Shown here: positions 24,981-33,441 of the stretch, piece by piece
Layout of the letters: every line of letters starts with the position of its first letter
Position numbering within the stretch: the first letter of the stretch is position 1
From: Clostridiales bacterium
GTDB lineage: Bacteria > Bacillota > Clostridia > Christensenellales > Aristaeellaceae
DNA length: 42,316 bases
NCBI GenBank assembly: GCA_015056125.1
Contig: SVGW01000021.1
Span: 1 to 42,316, forward strand
Direction of reading: 5' to 3'
The notes under the pieces: model-generated
Seen by the model: the letters and a program-made list of their open reading frames with translations, nothing else
Told to the model about the DNA's origin: nothing
Database searches by the model: none
Translations under genes and position numbers: made by a program

Positions 24981-25014
24981 AAAAAATGCCAGACAAATTG
25001 ATCTGGCATTTTTT
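24981..25014. terminator. Bidirectional terminator between convergent genes
   Basis: AAAAAATGCCAGA (24981-24993) and its exact complement (25002-25014) form a 13-bp stem with T-runs on both strands. It ends both the HAD operon (plus) and the methyltransferase gene (minus). Confidence 0.93.
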
Positions 25015-25017
25015 AAT

Positions 25018-25569
25018 TTATGCTTCCGGCAATATCGTCTTTTTCCAGCCTACCAGCGCGCCGGTCAGCCCGGTGATCCTGAAGGACACCTCACCGAACC
25101 CGGCCTCCTGCATCAAGCGCATCATTTCCCGGCGGCCGATTTCCCCTTCCTGATGGAAATGGAAAGCAGGCATCGCCACCACCAGCTGGCCGCCATACTT
25201 CAGCACCCGCAGCGCTTCATCCAAAATCCTTCGGGCATCACCCCGCATGGGAGAGGAAAGCATCAGAGCGTCAAAGGTGTGATCCCGCCAGGGAATATCC
25301 TCCATCTGGGCATAAATCACATCCGCATCCCCAAGCTGCTCCCGAACGGCCCTGGCCTGCTCCGGAGAATCGCACATGCCGCAAAGGGTGAGCCGATAAT
25401 GGTTATTTAAATAATTCAGCAGCGCGCCATCGCCACAGGCCATATCCAAAATTTTATCATGCTCTTCGATAGTCGCCCACGAAGCGCATGCACGCATTTG
25501 TGCGGTTAAACGCTGTCCCATGCTCAGCGCAATTGGAAATTTCCCAAGCGTCTGTGTTCTGGTCAGCAT
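25018..25569 (-). CDS. Class I SAM-dependent methyltransferase
   Basis: A protein of 183 residues with a Rossmann-type methyltransferase core. Motif I is KILDMACGDGALLNYL (about 40-55), the acidic end of strand 2 is MCDSPEQARAV, motif III is DALMLSSPMRGDARRILDEA and motif IV VLKYGGQLVVAMPAFHF, typical of UbiE-like small-molecule enzymes. The substrate is unknown. The ATG at 25569 follows AGGGGGG by five bases. A TGT-TATACT extended -10 lies at 25619-25611 on the minus strand. Single-gene unit with the shared terminator at 24981-25014. Confidence 0.85.
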   Translation of the reverse strand: MLTRTQTLGKFPIALSMGQRLTAQMRACASWATIEEHDKILDMACGDGALLNYLNNHYRLTLCGMCDSPEQARAVREQLGDADVIYAQMEDIPWRDHTFDALMLSSPMRGDARRILDEALRVLKYGGQLVVAMPAFHFHQEGEIGRREMMRLMQEAGFGEVSFRITGLTGALVGWKKTILPEA

Positions 25570-25610
25570 CAAATCCCCCCTGTTCTGGCAAATCAATCAT
25601 TTGCTCCCAT

Positions 25611-25619
25611 AGTATAACA
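25611..25619 (-). promoter_or_regulatory. Extended -10 promoter of the methyltransferase gene
   Basis: On the minus strand TGT-TATACT (25619-25611), 41 bp before the ATG. The -35 region is weak. Confidence 0.5.
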
Positions 25620-25718
25620 CAGTTTAGAAATAAATGCACGCATTTTTGTAATATTTTTTTAACTTTTTAATCTTTTACGAAACATTTCAAATTGTTCGTT
25701 TATTTTTGCGTAATATAT

Positions 25719-25750
25719 AAAAACCGCAGTTCCTTCGAACTGCGGTTTTA
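25719..25750 (-). terminator. Intrinsic terminator of metK
   Basis: AAAACCGCAGTTC pairs with its complement around CTTC (25720-25749). On the minus strand the hairpin is followed by TTTTTATATATT. It lies 23 bp after the metK stop. Confidence 0.92.
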
Positions 25751-25772
25751 ACAATGAATTTTGAGGGACTAA

Positions 25773-26945
25773 TTATACCTTCATGGCAGCCTTGATGGCG
25801 TCCACCTGATCCAGCCGTTCCCAGGGCAAATCCACATCGGTGCGGCCGAAGTGGCCGTAGGCAGCGGTTTGGCGATAGATGGGGCGGCGTAGGTTCAGCC
25901 GTTCAATGATGGCGTCGGGGCGCATATCAAACACCTTTTCCACCAGCTTGGCGATCTCTTCATCCGGGATTTTGCCGGTGCCCCGGGTATCCACCTGGAA
26001 GGATACGGGCTTGGCCACGCCGATGGCATAGGCCAGAGCGATTTCGCACTGATTCGCCAGGCCGGCGGCCACGATATTCTTGGCGGCATGGCGGGCGGCA
26101 TAAGCGGCAGAGCGGTCCACCTTGGTGGGATCCTTGCCGGAGAAGGCGCCGCCGCCGTGAGGAGCGTAGCCGCCGTAGGTATCCACGATGATCTTGCGGC
26201 CGGTGAGGCCGGTGTCCCCTGCGGGGCCACCCACCACGAAGCGGCCGGTGGGATTGATGAAGATCTTGGTATCTTCATGGAGCAGTTCAGCAGGAATTTC
26301 CTTGCGGATCACTTCCTCGATCATGGCCCGTTCAATTTCTTCATGAGTCACATTCTCATCATGCTGGGTGGAAATCACGATGGCATCCACGGCCACAGGC
26401 TTATCATCTTCATAAGCCACGGTCACCTGGGATTTGCCGTCAGGACGCATCCAGGGGCAGGTGCCGTTTTTGCGCACCACGGCCATACGGCGGGTGAGGC
26501 GATGGGCCAGAGCGATAGGCATGGGCATAAATTCGGGAGTTTCATCGCAGGCAAAGCCAAACATCATGCCCTGGTCGCCGGCGCCGGTTTCATTCTTTTC
26601 TTCTGCCCGGGTTTCCAAAGCGGCGTCCACGCCCTGGGCGATATCGGGGCTCTGATCGTGCACGGCAGTGAGCACGGCGCAGGAAGCGCCGTCAAAGCCC
26701 TTCTTGGCCCGGTCATAGCCAATTTCATTCACCACATTGCGCACGATATCCGCAATGGGCACATAGGCGTTGGTGGTGATCTCGCCCATCACCATCACAA
26801 GGCCGGTGGTGGCGCAGGTTTCGCAGGCAACACGGGAGGTAGGGTCCTTTTCCAGGATAGCATCCAATACGGCGTCAGAAATCTGATCGCACATTTTATC
26901 GGGATGCCCCTCGGTGACGGATTCGGAGGTGAACAGTTTGCGCAT
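25773..26945 (-). CDS. metK: S-adenosylmethionine synthetase
   Basis: A protein of 390 residues that makes S-adenosylmethionine from methionine and ATP. Signatures: [20 protein letters not shown] (residues 5-24), the methionine/ATP loop [18 protein letters not shown] (about 115-132), and [19 protein letters not shown] (P-loop-like and metal region, about 256-274). Length is normal. The ATG at 26945 has AAAGGAGAG eight bases upstream; a longer open frame extends into the leader but crosses the riboswitch terminator. Expression is controlled by the SAM-I riboswitch at 26991-27149, so the product represses its own gene. Confidence 0.97.
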   Translation of the reverse strand: MRKLFTSESVTEGHPDKMCDQISDAVLDAILEKDPTSRVACETCATTGLVMVMGEITTNAYVPIADIVRNVVNEIGYDRAKKGFDGASCAVLTAVHDQSPDIAQGVDAALETRAEEKNETGAGDQGMMFGFACDETPEFMPMPIALAHRLTRRMAVVRKNGTCPWMRPDGKSQVTVAYEDDKPVAVDAIVISTQHDENVTHEEIERAMIEEVIRKEIPAELLHEDTKIFINPTGRFVVGGPAGDTGLTGRKIIVDTYGGYAPHGGGAFSGKDPTKVDRSAAYAARHAAKNIVAAGLANQCEIALAYAIGVAKPVSFQVDTRGTGKIPDEEIAKLVEKVFDMRPDAIIERLNLRRPIYRQTAAYGHFGRTDVDLPWERLDQVDAIKAAMKV

Positions 26946-26990
26946 GAGAATCTCTCCTTTGTAGATTTTTCTGAACACCTTCCTCGCCGC

Positions 26991-27149
26991 AATAAAAAGC
27001 CGCCTGTTTACAGACAAGCGGCTTGAAAAAGCTTTCTTTTGCGCCTTATCTGCCAGCGCAGTTTCCTGCGCTGCTGGAATTAGCACCTTGCGTGTTACCG
27101 CCGGTTGCCGGGCATCATCGGGCCAGTTCCCTCAGCCGCTCTGGATAAG
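26991..27149 (-). promoter_or_regulatory. SAM-I (S-box) riboswitch with terminator
   Basis: On the minus strand the aptamer runs from CTTATCCAGAG (27149) to CAGATAAG (27045). It contains the hallmark GGCTGAGGGAACTGGCCC, GATGATGCCCGGCAACC and AAGGTGCTAATTCCAGC blocks. P1 is CTTATC with GATAAG. Downstream, AAGCCGC pairs with GCGGCTT (27024-26996), followed by TTTTTATT, forming the terminator expected when SAM is bound. An anti-terminator can form with the P1 3' side and the AAAAGAAAGC linker region; this part is inferred. Confidence 0.96.
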
Positions 27150-27167
27150 GTATTCAGTTCGGGCCAC

Positions 27168-27196
27168 AGTATACACTAAAAACCCCTTTACGTCAA
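27168..27196 (-). promoter_or_regulatory. Sigma-A promoter of metK
   Basis: On the minus strand TTGACG (27196-27191) and TATACT (27173-27168) are 17 bp apart. The riboswitch starts about 19 bp after the -10. The repeat hairpin at 27209-27247 lies 12 bp upstream of the -35. Confidence 0.88.
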
Positions 27197-27208
27197 GGGG
27201 GTATATTG

Positions 27209-27270
27209 ACGGGGGAGGGAATTTTGCGTCAAAATTCCCTCCCCCGTACCCCCCTCCCAAAACCATAACG
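27209..27270 (+). repeat. Hairpin repeat of the GCGTC-loop family (single copy)
   Basis: A perfect 17-bp stem (27209-27225 with 27231-27247) encloses the loop GCGTC (27226-27230), with TTTT/AAAA at the tip as in the array at 8088. It is followed by CCCCTCCCAAAACCATAACGG, the counterpart of the second conserved block of the family. No T-run follows on either strand, so it is not an intrinsic terminator. It sits between the glpK stop and the metK promoter. Confidence 0.8.
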
Positions 27271-27315
27271 GGAAAGGGCTCTTTTTATTTTCTTACTATA
27301 TGCCCGCCCAGCTGT

Positions 27316-28812
27316 TTATTCTTCATTCGCCCAATACAGCGCGCCCTTCACGGCCCGCTCCCAGCCCCGGAGCAATTTCTGCTGCTGTTCCTTTTCCATT
27401 TGGGGCTCAAAGGAATCAGCCACCCGCCAGCCCCGGGAGGTGGCGTCCAGATCATAATACATGCCAACGGCCAGGCCCGCCAGCAGCGCAACGCCCAGCG
27501 CCGTGGTTTCCAGCACTGCAGGCCGCAATACCGGCACGCCAATCATATCGCTCTGGAATTGCATCAAAAGCTTATTGGCACTGGCGCCACCGTCTACCCG
27601 CAGACCCGTGCATTCCACGCCGCAATCCTTCACCATCGCTTCATACAAATCCCGGGACTGATACGCAATGGCTTCCAGGGCAGCCCGCACAATATGAGCC
27701 CGCCCGGTGCCCCTGGTCATGCCCACCAGCGTGCCCCTTGTATACATATTCCAATAGGGCGCGCCAAGGCCTGTAAAGGCGGGCACCAGATATACCCCGC
27801 CCGTATCGCTGACGGAGGCCGCCACCGCTTCGCTTTCGGAAGCATGCTCAATCAGCTTCATTTCATCCCGCAGCCACTGGATAATTGCCCCAGCCATAAA
27901 TACGCTGCCTTCAAAGGCATAGGTGGGCTTGCCGTTTAAGCGCCAGGCCATGGTGGTGAGCAGGCCGCTTTCGGAAAGGCGGAATTTATCGCCGGCATTC
28001 ATCAGCATAAAGCAGCCCGTGCCATAGGTATTTTTCACCATGCCCTCTTCAAAGCAGGCCTGGCCAAAGAGCGCGGCGTGCTGGTCCCCTGCAAGGGCGG
28101 CCACGGGAATGCCTTCGCCGATGATATCTTCCCTGAGCACGCCGATCACTTCGGCGCTATCCACCACTTTGGGAAGCATGGCCCGGGGGATATCCAGCAT
28201 TTGCAGCAGTTCATCATCCCATTCCTGGGTGTGCAGATTAAAGAGCATGGTACGGGAAGCGTTGGTGGCGTCCGTCACATGGGGATGCCCGCCCACCAGA
28301 TGCCAGGCCAGGAAGGAATCCACTGTGCCAAAGCACAATTCGCCCTTTTCCGCCCTCTCCCGGATGGGCAGATTATCCAGAAGCCACTTGATTTTGGTGC
28401 CGGAAAAATAAGCATCCGGAATCAGGCCGGTTTTTTTCCGGATCATATCGCCATAGCCCTTTTCCTTGAGCTCATCCACAATGGGCGCCGTGCGGCGGCA
28501 CTGCCACACAATCGCCCTGTGCACGCACACACCCGTTTTCCGATCCCACACCAGGGTGGTTTCCCGCTGGTTGGTGATGCCGATGGCGGCAATCTCCCGG
28601 GGATTGATTTCCGCCTTGCGCACCGCCGCACGCAGGGCTTCGATCTGTGTGGAAAGGATATCGGCAGGATCATGCTCTACCCAGCCGGGCTTTGGATAAT
28701 ACTGAGGAAATTCCATGGACGAGGCCGCCACCAAATGCCCTTCCCGAGTGAATACAACGGCACGGGAGCTGGTGGTTCCCTGATCCAATGCCACAAGATA
28801 GCGCTTGTTCAT
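27316..28812 (-). CDS. glpK: Glycerol kinase
   Basis: A protein of 498 residues that phosphorylates glycerol to glycerol 3-phosphate. FGGY-family signatures: LVALDQGTTSSRAVVF (residues 5-20, phosphate loop), PGWVEHDPADI, GITNQRETTLVWDRKTG, the glycerol site at CRRT and DAYFSGTKIKWLL, and in the C-terminal half AGDQHAALFGQACFEEGM and LRVDGGASANKLLMQFQSD. Length matches the family (about 500). AAAAGGAG precedes the ATG. No glpF or glpD lies nearby; it is a single-gene unit with its own promoter. Confidence 0.97.
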   Translation of the reverse strand: MNKRYLVALDQGTTSSRAVVFTREGHLVAASSMEFPQYYPKPGWVEHDPADILSTQIEALRAAVRKAEINPREIAAIGITNQRETTLVWDRKTGVCVHRAIVWQCRRTAPIVDELKEKGYGDMIRKKTGLIPDAYFSGTKIKWLLDNLPIRERAEKGELCFGTVDSFLAWHLVGGHPHVTDATNASRTMLFNLHTQEWDDELLQMLDIPRAMLPKVVDSAEVIGVLREDIIGEGIPVAALAGDQHAALFGQACFEEGMVKNTYGTGCFMLMNAGDKFRLSESGLLTTMAWRLNGKPTYAFEGSVFMAGAIIQWLRDEMKLIEHASESEAVAASVSDTGGVYLVPAFTGLGAPYWNMYTRGTLVGMTRGTGRAHIVRAALEAIAYQSRDLYEAMVKDCGVECTGLRVDGGASANKLLMQFQSDMIGVPVLRPAVLETTALGVALLAGLAVGMYYDLDATSRGWRVADSFEPQMEKEQQQKLLRGWERAVKGALYWANEE

Positions 28813-28865
28813 CGTTTAATCTCCTTTTTTCAGATGATCTACCTACATATTTATTACTATTTTAC

Positions 28866-28894
28866 ATTATACCAGTTTTGTCGGCATTTTTCAA
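28866..28894 (-). promoter_or_regulatory. Sigma-A promoter of glpK
   Basis: On the minus strand TTGAAA (28894-28889) and TATAAT (28871-28866) are 17 bp apart. No catabolite-response element is evident. Confidence 0.85.
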
Positions 28895-28912
28895 CAGGCC
28901 TACGTTTTTTCC

Positions 28913-28941
28913 TTGACATCCTCCTTATTCTTTCGTATACT
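28913..28941 (+). promoter_or_regulatory. Sigma-A promoter of the methyltransferase/small-protein pair
   Basis: TTGACA (28913-28918) and TATACT (28936-28941) are 17 bp apart, 43 bp before the ATG; divergent from the glpK promoter. Confidence 0.88.
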
Positions 28942-28984
28942 AAAGCCCCTGTTTTCTCCAGCGACTTTATATAGGAGGCGTCCC

Positions 28985-29698
28985 ATGCAAAAATATTACG
29001 AGCGATACGAGCAGCGCTATCAGACCGTGGCCCAGGCGGGCATTGATACCTGGGGCTACACCGGCGAAGAAAAAAAACTGCAGGATGCCCTGGCTGCCTG
29101 GGTTGAAAAGCACGGATTAAAGGGCAAGCGCATAATTGAATTTGCCTGCGGCGAAGGGGGCTGCGGCGTGATCCTGTGTGAGCTGGGCTGCGAATATTTG
29201 GGCGTGGATATCTCCCCCACCGCCGTTGAAAAAGCGAAAGAACGATTAAAGGGATTCAAAAATGCCCAGGTGATGCGCATGGATATGACAAAATCATCTC
29301 CCGCCGGTCTCTTTGACTCCGCCTTGGATGTGATGGGCTTTCATATGCTGGTAACGGATGAGGATCGGAAAAACTATCTGCAAACCGCCTGCCGCGCCTT
29401 AAAAGAAGGCGCGCCCATGCTCTTTTTCAATGAATCCTTCCGGGAAGAGGAAATCAATGCGCCCGTTCATTCCGTGGAGGATTGGGCCAGGCTCACAGGC
29501 ATGGATTTTGATACGCCACAAAAGCGGGAATGGCGGGGCAAGGAAGTATATCTTCCCACGCTGCCTGCCCGGCCCCGGAATAAAGCAGGCTATCAAAAGG
29601 AATTGGAAGAAAACGGATTCATCTTTGAATCCCTTGAGATCACATCTCATTATGAAGGCCAGCCCACCGGCGCAGCGATCTGCGCCCACAAACGCTGA
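28985..29698 (+). CDS. Class I SAM-dependent methyltransferase
   Basis: A protein of 237 residues with the Rossmann methyltransferase core. Motif I is KRIIEFACGEGGCGVIL (about 47-63), the strand-2 acidic site YLGVDISPTAVEKAKERL, motif II region VMRMDMTKSS and LDVMGFHMLVTDEDRKNYL, then CRALKEGAPMLFFNES. This is the pattern of small-molecule methyltransferases of the methyltransf_25/11 type; the substrate is unknown. The ATG at 28985 has AGGAGG seven bases upstream. A 103-residue gene follows 12 bp later in the same unit. Confidence 0.85.
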   Translation: MQKYYERYEQRYQTVAQAGIDTWGYTGEEKKLQDALAAWVEKHGLKGKRIIEFACGEGGCGVILCELGCEYLGVDISPTAVEKAKERLKGFKNAQVMRMDMTKSSPAGLFDSALDVMGFHMLVTDEDRKNYLQTACRALKEGAPMLFFNESFREEEINAPVHSVEDWARLTGMDFDTPQKREWRGKEVYLPTLPARPRNKAGYQKELEENGFIFESLEITSHYEGQPTGAAICAHKR

Positions 29699-29710
29699 AG
29701 GAGGAACAAA

Positions 29711-30022
29711 ATGATGCGCCAGCTTTTATCCTTTGGAATTGGTGAAAAAAAGATCATGGCCCAGGGCCGCTCCTGCGCTGGCGCTGTGACCCAGGTTTCC
29801 CCCTGCTATTGGCTGAAAGTAAACACCAAGCCCATCCGCGCCCATGCCTGGGATGGAGCCGTGTATCCCCACATGGTATCTTTTCAATATGAAGTAAACG
29901 GCTGCGCATACACCGGCAAGCGCTATTATTCCTGGACGATCAGGCCCCCTGTGAAGGGCAGCCGCATCACCGTTTATTACGATGAAAAAGATCCTTCGCG
30001 CTATGCCGTTTTGCCCAAATAA
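29711..30022 (+). CDS. Small unknown protein, DUF3592-like pattern
   Basis: A protein of 103 residues. The central part VSFQYEVNGCAYTGKRYYSW followed by PPVKGSRITVYYDEKDPSRY has the form of DUF3592-type beta domains (a strand, a glycine turn, then V-x-Y-x-x-x-x-P). However, the membrane segments usual for that family are absent. No signal peptide. GGAGGAAC precedes the ATG-ATG start. Cotranscribed with the methyltransferase; function not known. Confidence 0.65.
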   Translation: MMRQLLSFGIGEKKIMAQGRSCAGAVTQVSPCYWLKVNTKPIRAHAWDGAVYPHMVSFQYEVNGCAYTGKRYYSWTIRPPVKGSRITVYYDEKDPSRYAVLPK

Positions 30023-30025
30023 TCC

Positions 30026-30054
30026 TTGACACTTTATCTTTCTTCCATTATAAT
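30026..30054 (+). promoter_or_regulatory. Sigma-A promoter of the tyrosine T-box operon
   Basis: TTGACA (30026-30031) and TATAAT (30049-30054) are 17 bp apart, directly after the stop of the preceding gene. Confidence 0.92.
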
Positions 30055-30061
30055 ACGCCTA

Positions 30062-30304
30062 TGGCTGTGAAGGGATGAAAGTAGCCCTGCCCGTGCGCCT
30101 CAAGAGAGCTTCCGGCTGGTGGAAGGAAGCGGCGGCGGCAGGAAGCGAATTACCTCCCGGAGCCCGATACCGAAGGTTCATTTCTGCGTAGGCTATCGCC
30201 GGTGCGCCGGATACAGCGCCAAGAGGGCATTCAATCCAGAATGCTGAACGGAAGTGGTACCGCGATCATCCGCCTTCCCTGAAAGGGGCAGGCGTTTTTC
30301 TTTT
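30062..30304 (+). promoter_or_regulatory. T-box leader, probable tyrosine specifier
   Basis: A T-box riboswitch senses uncharged tRNA and lets transcription continue when the amino acid is short. The T-box block GGAAGTGGTACCGCG lies at 30250-30264. Stem I shows AGAGAG with GGCTGGTGG in the distal part and an AGTA/GAA loop-E pair around the specifier loop. The 3' side of that loop reads GCGAAT-TAC-C, so the specifier codon is taken as UAC (Tyr, 30151-30153), in line with tyrS downstream. A terminator CGCCT...AGGCG with TTTTTCTTTT lies at 30271-30304. The specifier was placed by eye. Confidence 0.9.
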
Positions 30305-30317
30305 GAAAGGAGTATTT

Positions 30318-31502
30318 ATGGATATTCAGAATCTGCAGTTTGCCGAACGGTTCAATGGCATTTCGGGCAGCGCCATTCGGGAAATCTTCAAATTGCTGGC
30401 CGTGCCCGGGATGATCTCCTTTGCCGGCGGCAATCCTGCCCTGGCCGCCCTGCCCAACGAGCAGGTGGCCGAATTGGCCAAGGAGCTTTTGCTGGATAAT
30501 GGCAAGGTGCTTTTGCAGTATGGCGCCACGGAAGGCTATGCGCCCCTTCGGGAAAGCCTGGTACCCTATCTCAAGGATCGCTTTTCCTTCTCCTGCCAGG
30601 AAAACGAAATCCTCCCTGTCACCGGCTCCACTCAGGCTATGGATCTTTTGTGCAAAGCCCTGATCAATCCCGGCGATAAAGTGGTAGTGGAAAACCCCAC
30701 CTTTCTTGGCAATATGCAGTGCATCAAGCTCTATCAGGCGGAACTGATTCCTGTAGACAGCGATGATGACGGCGTGGATGTGGATGCCCTGGAAGAGGTG
30801 TTCAAAAAAGAACACCCCAAAATGTTTTACGTGATCCCCACCTTCCAAAACCCCACCGGGCGCACGCTGTCTCTCCCCCGGCGCAAGAAGGTGGCCGAAT
30901 TGGCCGCGAAATATGGCGTAGTGGTAGCGGAGGATGATCCCTACCGGGATCTGCGCTATGCTGGGCAGGAGCTTCCTTCCATCAAATCCTTTGATACCGA
31001 GGGCTGGGTAGCCTTTATGGGCAGCTTTTCCAAGGTGATCTCCCCCGGCCTCCGGGTGGGCTATCTGGCGGCGAATCCTGCGCTTCTTCGCAAGTGCACC
31101 ATCGGCAAGCAATCTTCCGATGTGCACACCGCCAATCTCAACCAGGCCATCGTGGATGCGTATCTGCGCCGGGGGCTGCTGATGCCCCATGTAGAAAGCA
31201 TCTGCAAGGCCTACGGTGAAAAGATGAATACCATGCTGGGCCTGCTTGCCAAGTGCGGCGGAGTCGCCCGATATACCAAGCCCGAAGGCGGGCTATTCAT
31301 CTTTGCCGAATTGGAAGAGGGCCGCAATGCCCTGGATCTTTTGAAAAAGGCCGTGGAGAAAAAGGTGGCTTATGTGCCCGGCACCCATTTCTATGCCGGC
31401 GGCGGCCACGAAAACACCTTCCGCCTCAATTTCTCCATGCCCACCGTGGAACAGATCCGGCAGGGCATGGCATCCCTCCATGAAGTATTTTCTGAAAAGT
31501 AA
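30318..31502 (+). CDS. PLP-dependent aminotransferase, probably aromatic
   Basis: A protein of 394 residues, fold-type I aminotransferase class I/II, close to the 2-aminoadipate/aromatic (LysN, MocR-like catalytic domain) group. Seen: [20 protein letters not shown] near the start, [15 protein letters not shown] (about 66-80), the PLP-contact [15 protein letters not shown] (about 174-188), DDPYRDLRY, and [19 protein letters not shown] with the Schiff-base Lys (about 240). The ATG at 30318 has AAAGGAG five bases upstream. As the first gene under a tyrosine T-box and upstream of tyrS, it probably makes tyrosine from 4-hydroxyphenylpyruvate; this is an inference from context. Confidence 0.88.
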   Translation: MDIQNLQFAERFNGISGSAIREIFKLLAVPGMISFAGGNPALAALPNEQVAELAKELLLDNGKVLLQYGATEGYAPLRESLVPYLKDRFSFSCQENEILPVTGSTQAMDLLCKALINPGDKVVVENPTFLGNMQCIKLYQAELIPVDSDDDGVDVDALEEVFKKEHPKMFYVIPTFQNPTGRTLSLPRRKKVAELAAKYGVVVAEDDPYRDLRYAGQELPSIKSFDTEGWVAFMGSFSKVISPGLRVGYLAANPALLRKCTIGKQSSDVHTANLNQAIVDAYLRRGLLMPHVESICKAYGEKMNTMLGLLAKCGGVARYTKPEGGLFIFAELEEGRNALDLLKKAVEKKVAYVPGTHFYAGGGHENTFRLNFSMPTVEQIRQGMASLHEVFSEK

Positions 31503-31516
31503 GGAGATTGATGACA

Positions 31517-32740
31517 ATGGCAAACGTACTTGATACCCTCCGCGAGCGCGGATTCCTGGCCCAGATCACTTTTGAAGATGATCTTTACAAGCAGCTGGAA
31601 AAAGAGCCCACCACCTTCTACGTGGGCTTTGACCCCACCGCCACCTCCCTGCACTTTGGCCATTTTATTCCGATTATCGCCATGGCCCATATGCAGCGGG
31701 CCGGCCATATCCCCATCGCCCTGGTAGGCGGCGGCACTGCCATGATCGGCGACCCCTCCGGCAAAACCGATATGCGCAAGATGATGACCGTGGAAACCAT
31801 CGATCATAACGTTTCCTGCATCAAAAAGCAGATGGAGCGCTTCATCGAATTTGGCGAAGGAAAGGCCATGATCGTGAATAACGCCGACTGGATCAGAAAG
31901 CTCAGCTACATGGATTTCCTTCGGGACGTGGGCTCTCTTTTCTCCGTGAACCGTATGCTGGCGGCTGAATGCTACAAGCAGCGCATGGAGCGGGGCCTCA
32001 CCCTCCTTGAATTCAACTACATGGTGATGCAGGCTTACGACTTTTTGCAGCTCTTTAAGAATCACGGCTGCCGGCTGCAGATGGGCGGCGATGACCAGTG
32101 GAGCAATATGCTGGCCGGTGCCGATTTGATCCGCCGCAAGGAACAGGAAGCCGCCTACGCCTGCACCTTTAAGCTGCTGATGAACCACGAAGGCAAAAAG
32201 ATGGGCAAAACGGAAAAGGGCGCCCTGTGGCTGGATCCCAACCTGTGCAGCCCCTACGATTTCTTCCAGTACTGGCGCAATATTGCCGACGCCGATGTGG
32301 AAAAGTGCCTGAGCCTGCTCACCTTCCTGCCCATGGATGAAGTGAAGAAGCTTTCCAAGCTGGAAGGCAGCGCCATCAACGAAGCCAAGACCGTGCTGGC
32401 CTACGAATGCACCAAGCTGGTGCACGGCGAGGAAGAAGCCCAGAAGGCCCAGCTGGCGGCGGCAGCCCTCTTTGGCGGCGGTGCTGCGGCGGATGTGCCC
32501 ACCTTTGAATGGACTCAGGCTCAGATGGAAGAAGACAACCGCCTCACCACCCTCCTTCACCTTTGCGGCCTGTGCCAGAGCAAGGGCGACGCCCGCAAGC
32601 AGGTGCAGCAGGGCGCCGTGGTGATGAACGACAGCAAGGTATCCGATATCAATATGGTGGTTACCGCCGATATGATTCCCACGGATGGCGTTCTCCTGCG
32701 CAAGGGCAAGAAGAACTACTGCCGCGTGGTGCTCAAGTAA
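31517..32740 (+). CDS. tyrS: Tyrosyl-tRNA synthetase
   Basis: A protein of 407 residues that charges tRNA-Tyr. Class I signatures are [19 protein letters not shown] (HIGH-like HFGH, about 34-52) and the KMSKS-like [14 protein letters not shown] (about 228-241). Tyrosine-site residues are in [20 protein letters not shown]-terminal S4 domain (about 340-400, [20 protein letters not shown]) binds the tRNA. The ATG at 31517 is ten bases after AAGGAG; an ATG at 31511 is only four bases away from it and is less likely. Controlled by the T-box at 30062-30304. Confidence 0.95.
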   Translation: MANVLDTLRERGFLAQITFEDDLYKQLEKEPTTFYVGFDPTATSLHFGHFIPIIAMAHMQRAGHIPIALVGGGTAMIGDPSGKTDMRKMMTVETIDHNVSCIKKQMERFIEFGEGKAMIVNNADWIRKLSYMDFLRDVGSLFSVNRMLAAECYKQRMERGLTLLEFNYMVMQAYDFLQLFKNHGCRLQMGGDDQWSNMLAGADLIRRKEQEAAYACTFKLLMNHEGKKMGKTEKGALWLDPNLCSPYDFFQYWRNIADADVEKCLSLLTFLPMDEVKKLSKLEGSAINEAKTVLAYECTKLVHGEEEAQKAQLAAAALFGGGAAADVPTFEWTQAQMEEDNRLTTLLHLCGLCQSKGDARKQVQQGAVVMNDSKVSDINMVVTADMIPTDGVLLRKGKKNYCRVVLK

Positions 32741-33396
32741 TGCCCGGGGATTATAAAACCTTAAAACAGGCGGCCAGCGATGAATTCATCGTCAATAAAA
32801 GCCGCTTCATCGGCTACGCCTCCCCCTGCGAAACAGAGGAGGAGGCGTTAGCCTTTTTGAAGAGCATTCGCGAAAAGCATAAGGACGCTACCCATAATTG
32901 CTATGCCTATGTAATCGGGCAAAACGCCGGGATCATGCGCTACAATGACGATGGCGAGCCCGGAGGCACGGCGGGCATGCCCATGATGGAAGTGTTAAAG
33001 GCCCGGGGCGTGGTGAACTGCTGCGTGGTGGTCACAAGGTATTTTGGAGGCATCCTCCTGGGAGCCGGTGGCCTGGTACGGGCTTACAGTCATGGCTGCG
33101 CTATTGCATTGAACGCCGCCCAGGTGGTAAAAATGGAAATGAGCCAGCGGATTTTGCTGGATGTGCCCTATTCCTTATGGGATCGGGTGAACCATGCGCT
33201 CAAATCCCTGCCCCAGCTTACGGAAGAAACCAATTTCGGCGCATCGGTGGAAGCTACTCTGCTCATCCGCAAAAAAGACGTGGATGCAGTCACGCAAAAG
33301 CTCACCTCCCTTACCGATGCCAAGGCCGAATGGCTGGAGCTGGATGAACTGCACTATCCCTGGCCGGCAGAGGATGAAGCAGCTTTGCAAGCATAA
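32740..33396 (+). CDS. YigZ/IMPACT-family protein
   Basis: A protein of 218 residues of the YigZ (UPF0029, IMPACT) family. The N-terminal UPF0029 domain shows EFIVNKSRFIGYASPCETEE, HNCYAYVIGQN, the invariant NDDGEPGGTAGMPMMEVL (about 68-85) and VVVTRYFGGILLGAGGLVRA (about 96-115). A C-terminal DUF1949-like half follows. The cellular role is not settled; the eukaryotic relative IMPACT affects translation control by Gcn2. The ATG overlaps the tyrS stop (TAATG), so it is translated with tyrS. Strong terminator directly after. Confidence 0.9.
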   Translation: MPGDYKTLKQAASDEFIVNKSRFIGYASPCETEEEALAFLKSIREKHKDATHNCYAYVIGQNAGIMRYNDDGEPGGTAGMPMMEVLKARGVVNCCVVVTRYFGGILLGAGGLVRAYSHGCAIALNAAQVVKMEMSQRILLDVPYSLWDRVNHALKSLPQLTEETNFGASVEATLLIRKKDVDAVTQKLTSLTDAKAEWLELDELHYPWPAEDEAALQA

Positions 33397-33402
33397 AATA
33401 AG

Positions 33403-33428
33403 CGGTATGGCATTGCCATACCGTTTTT
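33403..33428 (+). terminator. Intrinsic terminator of the tyrS operon
   Basis: CGGTATGG (33403-33410) pairs with CCATACCG (33416-33423) around CATTG, followed by TTTTT. Confidence 0.92.
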
Positions 33429-33441
33429 GAATGGAGAAAGC

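Noticed and set aside
26946..27086. N-terminal extension of MetK
   Set aside because: The extra reading translates the riboswitch terminator; the ATG at 26945 has a strong ribosome site and gives the normal protein length.
27209..27247. Intrinsic terminator of glpK
   Set aside because: The stem is strong, but no T-run follows on the minus strand, and the same loop and flanking blocks occur at two other loci, so it is treated as a repeat element.
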